Source: Cylindrotheca closterium (Eukaryota; Bacillariophyta; Bacillariophyceae; Bacillariales; Bacillariaceae). Taken from it: DNA of 64,000 nucleotides. The stretch covers positions 124,001-188,000 of the forward strand of contig CAKOGP040002080.1 of NCBI GenBank assembly GCA_933822405.4, given 5' to 3'. Shown here piece after piece: positions 21,401 through 30,466 of the stretch (position 1 is the first letter of the stretch; each line of letters begins with the position of its first letter). The notes under the pieces were generated by a model that was not told the origin of the DNA, ran no database searches, and worked only from the letters and a program-made list of their open reading frames with translations. Position numbers and translations under genes: made by a program.

Positions 21401-24400
21401 CATTACATCGACCAAGCCAACAACCGTACCATCGTCCTCACAAACAGGCAGCGTCAAAAACTTGTGGTCGTGCATCGTTTGCAGTGCCTCCACAACAGTC
21501 AGGTCCGGAGATACGGCCTCTGGATTCGGCGTCATCACCTTACTGATCTCCGTGTAGTCTACAGACAACTCCTTCGCAATAACACGAGTCATCATATCCT
21601 TGAAACCAAAGATACCCACCAGCTCGCCATTATCAACGACAAGTGCAGCCTTTCTTCGCTCAGCCATCAGCATTCCAGCATCTCGAACTGATGTCTCGGG
21701 GGAAACAACTGTACCTGGTTTCCCAGCGAGCAAGCTACGAAGAGTTGGCGCTGATTGATTCCCAAACGCCTTTGCCATCAAGGGACCAAGAAGAGCATGC
21801 AAAGCAGCAGCTTGGGCGCCCTGTGCTCCTTGTGCTGTCATCGCTTGTTGTAGGGCTACCTGTGCAGAGTCGTCAGTCTTTGATTGAGATTTCTCCAATT
21901 TGCTGATTGCATCGTTCAAACACTTGGCAATATCCAGCAATCCAACGACACCTCCCTGTTCATCAATAACTGGCAAATGTCGGAAGTGATTCTCGACCAT
22001 TGTAGACATCGCATCCATAGCGGCGTCGGTTGTGGATACACAAGTGGGATTCGGTGTCATCACCAACGAAACACTTGTAGATGCAGCATTGAGATTTTTT
22101 GCCACGAGTCGACGCGTGATGTCTGTATCAGTGATGATTCCAGCGAGACCACCTTCGTCGCTGACGATCAACGATGCGTCACCACGCTTGCTGGCCAGCA
22201 TCTGAGTGACAGCAAGCACGCTATCATCTGTGGATGAAATCAATGGCTTCTTAGGACGAAGCTTCGACACGGGACGGCTTTCAGCCATCATGTCAAGTTT
22301 CTTGGATATTGTTTTCGTTGGGGCCTTTGAAACTTTGCTCGCCCTTGATTTCAAAGATTTCACAGATGTGAGATCGGAGACGTCATCTGTGGCATCTTTT
22401 CGGCCTAAAGGAGTCTTGGCTGCCACTACTCGAGGAGCATGGGTTGGTGTTTTGGGGACTTTTGCTCCACCAACTACTGTAGCCGATTTAACCGAAGCTC
22501 TAGACGATACATTTGGACTCTTCGAAGCCAAAACTTCGGGTGAAACTTGCTCCGGAAGCTTTTCCTTCTCTTTCGAAAGCTTTGTTTCTAATTCAGTGAT
22601 CGCCTTATCAAGAGCTTCGGCATCCGAGAAACGTTTTTCCTCAACAGCCTTCTTCATTTCGCCTTGCTTCTTCCTGATATCATTCGTAATGTCACTGATC
22701 GTAGGAAGATGGGTGCGAAGATTTTCCATAGATTCAATCAGGTTCTGAATCGCTTCAGCTTTTTTGAACTCTTTAGCTGAGACGGCGTCGTTCTGCTTCT
22801 TCTTTGTTTCCTTTATGGCTTCTTCCAAATCATGTCTCGAATCAAATTCTTTTGTTTCCCCATCGATCAGAGTGACCGAAAACGAAGATGGCGTTGATAC
22901 TGCTGGCTCCTCGGCTTCTTTCGCCTTTTCAGCTTCAAGAAGTTTCTCGACTTTTTCGAGATCAGCATGAAGCTTCTCTGCGCCTGCAAAATCTTTGTTT
23001 GCAATACATTGGTCCATTTTCTTCTTTGCTTCGGACACTTGCTCTTCAAGCTCCCCGACTGACGGGAAGAAGACGCGAAGTTTCAGACGTTCATCAAGGG
23101 ACGCCTGCAATGCCGATGCTCCCTTGAAGTCTTTCTTGGCGATTGCCTCGTCGACATTGGATTGCATCTTTCCGATTTCTTTCTCGAGATCAGCACGGGA
23201 CTCGATTCCTTCAATAACTACGCCCTGTTTTCCCTCTTCGGCTTCGCCAATTTCATCGGCTTCTCCTTCGGCTTCCTTCGCAGCAGCATACTTCGCCTTT
23301 GCTTCATCCAATTCCGTCTGGGAGGTTGCTGCACCTGCGAAGTCGCGATTCTTCACCGCCTCTGCTAGATGTGCTTCAGCTGTCTTCACCGCTTCTTTCA
23401 ACTCTTCCATTGTTGGAAGATCCTTTCGCTGCGCGATTAGCACATCAAGCTCTTCTTGCAATGGACCTGCCTCTGTGTACGATTTGCGCTTCAGCGCCTC
23501 ATCAAGGCTAATTTGGCATTTCTCAATCAGCCCTTCGAGTTTCTTCCGGGTCATGGGTTCTCTCTCATCCAAAACTTTATTGATCTCATCGCTATGATTC
23601 CGAATGAGGTAAGTGCCAATAACAATCGACAGGTTTGAGAAGTAGAAACACTTACATTTTCGCCTCAAGCATTGCAGCTGTCTTGAAGTCTTTTGCATTA
23701 ACTGCTTCATCCAATTTTGCCTTCTCAGTTTTGAGGAGACCCTTGATGTCTTGGTAAGTCATATCACAATATGGGTCTCGAATCTTTCGAGCCGTTTGGA
23801 TAGCTACACGACGTCTTTGCAAGGATTGCACTGTAATCACAGATTTTCGTTCTGCGTTATATCTCTGCACCTCAATTTTAGAACGATGGAATGACGCGAT
23901 CTTGGTCGCAGCTCTCTCGCGTTTGTATTTCTTGAGCATAACAATGCGAAATCGAGTCCAAGCCACGAGGAGCTGTGATAGGCGGCGATGCGAGACGAAC
24001 TTTCCGAACCTACCAACCGTTCGAGCTGCCGAGTGAACTCTCAGAGCGGCGAGCCTTTCCAGTTTGTCAGATAGCTCACGACGTAAAAAAATCTTAGAAT
24101 GGCCAATTTGCCAATCTGCGTCCGTTACGTTCAGACGCTTTGAAAGCACATCGACAAGTTGCTCAATACCAGCCTCGCCCTCAATTTCTGCGGGACCAAG
24201 AAGCACCGAGAAGCGATTGTAGAAACTCTGGTGGTCTTCTCGAAGGGCATAACCTTCCCTACGGATTCTGATTGCTTCCATCATTCCAGAGTATCTCAGT
24301 TGTTTCAAGATATCGCCCGCTGCGAAAGAGTTGGGGGCCTTTCTGAGGTTCGGCTTTATGCAACGAATGTAGTGGGGTTGTGTGAGTTCAAGATCTTCGA

Positions 24401-26920
24401 CAAGGGCTTGAAGTGATAGCTTGAACTGTGAAGCAACACTAAATCCTCGAATGGAAGATCGGCGGCTGTCATTCTTTTGCGTGACTTCTTGGTCATTGTT
24501 TGCACAAGAAAATACCGACTTGGCAAGCTCCACTGTCGAGGATGCTCCAAGATCTTTCAATTCGTTGGTGAGGCTCTCCATGTTGCGTTCAACAAATCCG
24601 TCAACAGTGTATTTAACCTAGATCCTTTTGTGAGAACAGACTTCAAAGAAAGAATTGCAAAAGAGCAAAATACAACAGTGCGTCGCTTACCTCTCCTGCA
24701 TAATGTACAATGATGAACGTGCGATCGTTTCCAAACTTGGGTGTAATAAAGTATTTGTGACCGTCTTTCTTTTGGGTTCCAGTTCCGCTACCAAATAGCT
24801 TGTGCAACTGGTTGACAAATTTGCCATCTTTTTCGGCAGAAGTTCCCATACCAGCAAAGGAATCATCCAATGTATTCAGAATACCTACGGTTCCCGAGCC
24901 ACCTTCAATCAGTTCGAGACAAGGGCGGTTGTCATTGAATGTAATATAAGTCCAATCAACTCCTTCGGAGGAATAAAGGTTTTGTTCCACCTCGAACAAG
25001 TGACGGTTGAAGTGGCGTTGTAACTTTTCGTTACAGTAGTTGATCAGCAACTGTTCGTATCCATTCACTTCAAAGGTTTCGAATCCATAGATATCCAAGA
25101 CACCAATGAATCCAACCTTTGTCTCACCATTGCTCTGGGAGGCAACTGTTAAAGTTTCATTGATCGATTTGACCAGCCACAAAAAGACACAAGAGTACGT
25201 CATTTTGGCAAGGGCATCACGTTTATCTTCCGCCATGGCGACAGTGGAAGGCTTCTTGATGGTCTTGCCATTGATACTCAAGTTCTTGGTCAAAATAGCT
25301 TCCTTGACTGCCTCCTGCTCCAGTCCCAGAAGCTCACAAGCCTTTTGCAAGGAAGGTAGGGTATCCTCGCACACCTTTGCAACATGCTCCTCGCCTTCTT
25401 CAAAAGTGACGTTTCCCAAATGCAAAACGGCTGCTGCCAAGCCAAAGATAGTCTGATGGTCTTCAGTAGCAAGACCAATCCGTGCCAAGCACTCTAATGT
25501 TTCCGCAAAATCGCTGGCATCCTTCTCACTGGCGACCACATTGTTTGAGCCGAGGTATCGAAAGGTTGAAGCACCACCATCCATTCCAAGTTTTGCAAGA
25601 GTCTCGGCTCCTGCTCCAGCCAGAAGTTGATAGAAAATGTGATAATTTCGTTCTCCATCAATTTGTGTGGTGATTCTGGTCTTTTCCAAAAGGTAATTGG
25701 AAATTTGAGCACCGACAATGGCACCAGTGTCGGTGCTAAAGTTGATGTGAATAAACTTTCCAAAACGCGACGAGTTGTCATTGCGAAGAGTCTGTGCATT
25801 ACCAAAGGATTCTAGTAGAGGGTTGGAAGAGAGGACTCGATCCTCCAACGAAGCGGCAATCTTTCCATCCGGTGACTTGACAACCTCATTGTCACCCTTT
25901 TTCTTTGTAATCCGTGCCAGATACTTCATGATATATTTGGTAGCCTCTGTTTTTCCAGCACCACTCTCTCCACTGATAATGATCGATTGATTCCTTGGTT
26001 CTCCAGGGGCTTGTCCAAGTTGAGCATCTCCATCCACCATGACATCATGGTCGTCATCTTCCAAATGTGGAACATTGTGGACGGAATCCATCAAATGGGT
26101 GTACGCCCGATCGGCAACTTGAAACAAGTGGGGTTCCTCCTCCGCAAAGGCATCTGCACTCCTATAACTCATCATAATTTCGTCCGAATACAAGGATTCT
26201 CCATCAAATTTTCGGATAGCTTTGTAGGGATTGATGGAAATCAAAATGGGTCCCGCGCTGGTGTAAATATCGTCTCGTTTGTACCGAACTCGCAGAGTGT
26301 GTAGTAAACTAGCTTCGCTGACATTGGCCAGATGCAAAACATCTTGCATGCCCATGTAATCGTCCGGTGCCGTCAAGGCAGACATTTGACTGACCGACTT
26401 GACCTTGTACAAGGTTCCATCCGGCGTTTTGACCAAGGCTGGTCCACTGGTAACGTCTGTGGTTTCTTCCATGGACTGTCGTTTCTTTTTGCCCTTGTTC
26501 TTTTTCTTGCCGTTTCCATTGTTATTATTATTATTATTGTTATTGTTATTATTACTGTTGTCATCTTCCTTGAGGGATTTGATAACCTTGCATGGAACAA
26601 AGAGATGCTTGGAATTCAGGAAAATGTCGTTTGGATCTTGACCTTTCTTGGACTTATTGCTGCTGTTGTTGTTGTTGCTGCCATCTTCAATCACGAGGGT
26701 TGGATCGAAAAAGTACTCGACTACGGTTTTACCAGTCACCTGCGAATCAAAGAAGAAAACAAGTTAGAAAAAGGTGATGATGCAGGGATACTACGGGGTA
26801 TGCTCTCATCATTTGTTTTGTTTGTCTGAAATATCTTACCAAATCCACCGCTTTGGCTCTACCTTTTGGGGCCTCCTTCTTTACCGACCCTCGCTTATTT
26901 GGCGTTTTGTATTGTGACAT
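12401..26920 (-). CDS. Giant myosin fused to nine 4xCBS blocks, PB1 domain and C-terminal membrane anchor
   Basis: Four exons, 26840-26920, 24691-26739, 23656-24617 and 12401-23591, join in frame to about 4760 residues. The motor has the P-loop GESGAGKT (residues 284-291), switch I NDNSSRFGKF, switch II DIYGFETFE, HYAGEV joined across intron 2 to KYTVDGF, and PHYIRCIKPN (791-800). A basic neck with IQ-like repeats follows. UVR-like hairpins (KDFxxAxxLxxxLxx) at about 1000-1400 span intron 3, which ties motor and tail into one gene. From residue 1470 come nine blocks of four CBS motifs, each resembling the whole CBS region of plant CBSCBSPB and yeast Mug70 proteins. The end is a PB1 domain (4640-4730, OPCA-like DDEGDTILITSDDDL) and a hydrophobic tail, also as in CBSCBSPB. 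A membrane-bound, possibly nucleotide-sensing motor is inferred. Confidence 0.88.
13001..13921 (-). repeat. Unit 9: diverged final copy of the 4xCBS block
   Basis: This copy starts with VSMLRPKRPVIAL, keeps the four-CBS order and the closing GGAEGWRS motif, but differs from units 1-8 at many positions throughout. Its position beside the PB1 domain matches the single block of ordinary CBSCBSPB proteins, so it is probably the founder-like copy from which the array expanded. Confidence 0.85.
13925..22276 (-). repeat. Eight tandem 1044-bp coding repeats (units 1-8), each encoding four CBS motifs
   Basis: Units start (at the codon for R of RPVSKLRP) at 22276, 21232, 20188, 19144, 18100, 17056, 16012 and 14968, an exact 1044-bp (348-residue) period. 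Units 1-7 differ by only a few substitutions; unit 8 has a more diverged inter-unit linker and some CBS substitutions. Each unit has CBS1 (GIITDTDI), CBS2 (FRHLPVVDE, DIAKCL), an Ala/Gln-rich helical linker, CBS3 (GIFGFKDM) and CBS4 (GLVDVMDV), then a Ser/Arg-rich linker. Antisense open frames recurring every 1044 bp are shadows of this array. Confidence 0.97.
26519..26560. repeat. AAT/AAC trinucleotide run encoding poly-Asn in the myosin N-terminus
   Basis: A run of ATT/GTT on the plus strand encodes about 12 consecutive Asn ahead of the motor, followed by a Lys-rich stretch. Such Asn runs are also seen in the neighbouring Hop2-like gene. Length is likely variable between alleles. Confidence 0.85.
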
Positions 26921-27348
26921 TCTACTCTAGCTAGCGACCCACAATGATAGCTTGAAACGCCAAGCAGTACAATCAAAGTGGTGGTAGTATGATGGAGCTT
27001 GCCAGATTAGATTTCAGGTTTTGAAAAATTACGTCGGTTGTGAAAACCTCGACCAAACCATCGTTCAATTCGCATATGATGCTGTATTTATGACGTCAGA
27101 TTGATCATTTGAAAAGGAGAAGGGGGTGGCCGGCTTTTAGTACTTTTGCTACATACTCAACGTATTCTTTGACAAGCACACCACCCTCGGAAAGCGTCGT
27201 GTGACGCACAGACGATTCTTGGATTCCATTTTCCAAACAAAACCCATCATATATTTCACTCCAAGCTGCTGCTTTTTGGGTGTCAATGCCAAAAAAGATT
27301 GAATCATCATCTTGATTATTGTCGCTGTTTGTACCTACATCATTTATC
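26921..27348. promoter_or_regulatory. Divergent promoter region of the giant myosin and the Hop2-like gene
   Basis: About 430 bases between two start codons pointing away from each other. A minus-strand open frame at 27105-27410 overlaps the Hop2-like start and is not supported by any family match. No specific element identified. Confidence 0.45.
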
Positions 27349-27903
27349 ATGCCGAAAGAATCATCCTCCAATACCAAATCCTCATCCTCCTCTACCAACA
27401 AGAACAACAAGGTTAGTCAAACCGTCGTTTCACAAGAGGAACAAGAATCGCCCTCCGAAGAAGAAGCACTTTGGGATATCGTGCGCATCCTTTCCAAGAA
27501 GGAAGAAAAGCGCGTTTGTCGATCCGAAGACTGCCAAGAGGTTGCCGTCGCTACTTGGGCATCCAATTTAGATCCACAAGACAAATGGGATCTCTGCGAA
27601 GCCTGCCAAGAGCGCGACTTTGGCGGATGGCCCGAAGATCTTCCGCCACCCAAAGATCCCAGCGATCCCAGCGATCCACGATGCCCATCCACCACCACCA
27701 AGCCAAGCAGTCCTCCAATTGGCACCAACTCTACAACAACAACAACAGCTACTACTACAGCAGTCACACAGGCGAGTCAAGAGGAGCAGGATCCAGAAGA
27801 AGAGAACACCAAGCTTCCCAACGAATCAACTTCTCCATCTCCCGTAGACCAAGTACAGGATTCTACCAGCCCAACACCAATGCGCCAAACCAACAACAAC
27901 AAT

Positions 27904-27938
<35 letters not shown>

Positions 27939-29739
27939 AGGAACCATTACTCCAACTCCAACCGCACCATCCACTCAAGAGAGCTCGGATGCAGCAGACA
28001 CTACTCCGGTTCCACAAAAGTCAGGAAAAGAAGGAGCTAATTCGCCCCAACAAGAGGAAAATTCTTCCAACGCCGAATCGGAAGAAGACGAAGTCTGGGA
28101 CCTTAAAAAGATTATCACCTTTGACAATCTAAACAAGGATGCTACCATCAAATGCTCTACAGAGAATTGCCTTCTAGCAGCCTGTTCTGTCTGGGTGTCC
28201 AATCTTGATCCAAAAACCAAATGGTATTCCTGCCTCGATTGTCAAGAGCAAGACTTTGGTGGTTGGCCACCCTTGAACGAACTTCCATTCAAGTCTTTGG
28301 TGCCTAACCATTTGCAGCTCATGGCCCAAAAGTGTTCCAATCAGAGCAAACCTTCCTTGCCGGAACTTCCTTTGGAAAACAGCAGCAGCATTGGTGCCTG
28401 CAGTCCTTGCCCCACTTCTTCTTTGTCGTCCAAAAAGGGCGATACTAATTCTTCCTCCAAAGCAGCACCCAATACTCACCACAACTGTATCGTCACTCCT
28501 CCCCCTCCTCCTCAAACCTTGCAGCAGCAGCAGAAAAAGACAAAACAACAACCCAACCCCAAGGCTCTAGCCATTCACAACAAATGGCAGGCGGCAGCGG
28601 AAGCGATTGGGGGCAAGGATGTTCGGATTGTGGTCAGCAAGGCGGTAGCCAAGAAACTCATTGCAGATTTGTTGTACGAGTCCTTTCGGCCAATGAATAT
28701 CACCGAAATTTACAAGGTACGTTTGCATTTTGAATTGTGATTAGTGGTGTTTGATTGCATTGCATTGCATTTTTCATTGGTTCATTGGTTCATTCATTCC
28801 CTCATTCTACTTCTTTCTTCTCTCTTTCCTATTTCAATAACAACAACGAGACAGGAATTGAAAGCAATCGTACCCTCTCCAGTCTTGAGTGCTTGCCTTC
28901 AGGAAATGGCACTCGACAAGGATGACAATCGCAATCCATTCGCCGATGATAGTGATGACGAGGATGATGAGGAAAACAGTTCCAAGGCAGCCAACAACAA
29001 GAACTCTTCTTCTTCTACTACTACTGCTGCTGCTGCTGCTACTACTAGTGATCCATATGCTGGGTCACTCCAAACCAAGATTGGTAAGAGCCAAGCCACC
29101 AACTTGTACTATATCGATTACAATAAACGCAAGGGCTTGGATGTGGAAGAACGCAATGAACTCTTGCAGAATATTGCTACTGCCAATGCTACAGAAGAAA
29201 CCTTGAAGGAAACTTTAAAGGTCACCTTGACACAAGCGGACAAGCTTCTTTCCGAGCCAACCAACGAAGTCATTGCCGAGCAACTCGAAATGCAAAGCGC
29301 TGCAGTTCAAGAGCTCCAGGAGAAAGTCCAAGAAGCCACGAAACTCAAGGTCAATGAGAAGCACAAGCAAAGTACCAAGCGCAAGATCCAAAACATGACC
29401 GCTCAGTGGCGCCGTCGCAAGCGCATGTGTATGGACTTTATGATTACGCTCGAAGAGATGACCGATGGAACTGTTCGCGCCAAAAAGTGCCTTTCGGGCG
29501 ATGGTCAAATTGCCCTTGACTCGGACGAGGTCGTGGCCAAAGCAGCAGTCGAATTTGCCAAGAAGAAACGGGCCCGCAAGTCCCAACCAACCAAGAGCCG
29601 GAAGGCCTTGAAGACTTCCGAATCGAAGAATCCAAACTCTTCGGCTAGCCTGGCCGATCCGGATTTTGTGGCTGTGAACTTGGATTCGCAGCACTGTGTG
29701 CGCAGAATCTATGTCAATGATGGTGATGAACAAAACTAG
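27349..29739 (+). CDS. HOP2: Hop2/PSMC3IP (TBPIP)-like meiotic recombination protein with two N-terminal Cys4 modules
   Basis: Exons 27349-28716 and 28855-29739 join to 750 residues (an in-frame ATG at 27319 would add ten). The C-terminal half follows Hop2: a winged helix (LYESFRPMNITEIYKELKAI, spanning the intron), a GKSQATNLYYIDYN end of the wing with an acidic/Ser insertion before it, a coiled coil, and the QWRRRKRM motif matching the EWRKRKRM helix of human PSMC3IP. Hop2 acts with Mnd1 to help Dmc1/Rad51 pair homologues in meiosis. The N-terminal 330 residues carry two copies of a Cys4 module, C-x4-C ... WxSNLDP..KW..C..CQ..DFGGWP (about 27519-27650 and 28150-28290), probably zinc-binding, separated by low-complexity Ser/Thr/Asn. 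Such an extension is not part of ordinary Hop2 (about 220 residues). Confidence 0.72.
27890..27939. repeat. (AAC)n microsatellite encoding poly-Asn
   Basis: A near-perfect AAC run inside the Hop2-like coding region encodes about 16 Asn in the linker between the two Cys4 modules. In-frame expansion or contraction is expected. Confidence 0.9.
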
Positions 29740-29990
29740 ATAGTTAGTCTTGTAGTCCTATATCAATATGAGTATAGAATATTAATAGTCGAGGGGGATT
29801 GTGTAATCAGAAATAAAATAGTCTAGCCTCTAGATAGAACAAAAGATATTGTTTCATACACTCGTACGCGTGTACCCATTGTCAAGCTGTGGGTCACGGA
29901 TGGCCGTTGCGGGACTCGAGTATCAGTCAATAGTGACGAACTTCAAATTTTACAATCCTTCAGTCAACAACAGAAACGAGACCTGCAGTG

Positions 29991-30380
29991 ATGTTTTCAA
30001 GAATCAAGACCTGCTCAGCGTTCATTTGCATCCTTTTTTCGGGCGCGCAAAGTCTGACAACTACCGAAATCTCTCGCCGTCACCTCTTGAAGACAACCGT
30101 TGCATCAGGTGTTGCATCTTTTGTCGTCGGAGTCAGTGATGCGTCAGCATACCCAAGAAGAGATGTAGGCGACCCTGCAACCCGTTCCGCTGCTACAACA
30201 GCCATGAATGATCAGGCTTTCAAAACAAATAATCGTCTTGAGCAACAGGGATTCAAACTAGACACTGCCGAAGAAGAACAGGCTCGCTTGAGTAGCGCTA
30301 TGGCTAGTTTTTCCTACGATGACGCAAATTCTAAGAAGAAGAAGTCAGGTTCCAAGAAAGGAAGCGATGGAAAGAAGTAG
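29991..30380 (+). CDS. Small predicted thylakoid-lumen protein with Tat-type signal
   Basis: Single exon, 129 residues. The N-terminus has an ER-type signal (SAFICILFSGAQS), then a twin-arginine signal SRRHLLKTTVASGVASFVVG ending with an ASA cleavage site before YPRRDVG. This layered leader is typical of diatom proteins sent to the thylakoid lumen by the Tat route. The mature part is about 75 residues, with a GFKLDTAEEEQARL segment and a Lys/Ser-rich tail. I do not recognise the family. Small lumenal proteins of this size are often photosystem-associated, but that is only a possibility. Confidence 0.65.
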   Translation: MFSRIKTCSAFICILFSGAQSLTTTEISRRHLLKTTVASGVASFVVGVSDASAYPRRDVGDPATRSAATTAMNDQAFKTNNRLEQQGFKLDTAEEEQARLSSAMASFSYDDANSKKKKSGSKKGSDGKK

Positions 30381-30466
30381 TAGTGGTATATTCATTTCTA
30401 TTTTTATGTTTTCCGTTAGCTTTTTCGTTTAGCTTTTCTTAACTGTTAGTTGCATTTGTCACAACT

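Noticed and set aside
14335..22237. Families of plus-strand open frames repeating every 1044 bp, some over 150 codons
   Set aside because: They are antisense to the CBS array, recur with its period, and have Cys/His/Ser-rich composition with no domain; they are shadows of a repeated coding strand.
12401..23591. The 4xCBS array as a separate gene from the myosin, with its own start near 23710
   Set aside because: The apparent start lies inside myosin exon 3 in another frame, and a clean GTAAGT-AG intron (23592-23655) joins exon 3 to exon 4 in phase within a continuous UVR-like repeat region.
27105..27410. Minus-strand open frame of 101 codons between the myosin and Hop2-like genes
   Set aside because: Its C-terminal part looks faintly protein-like, but it overlaps the Hop2-like start on the opposite strand and I cannot match it to a family or find an upstream exon.
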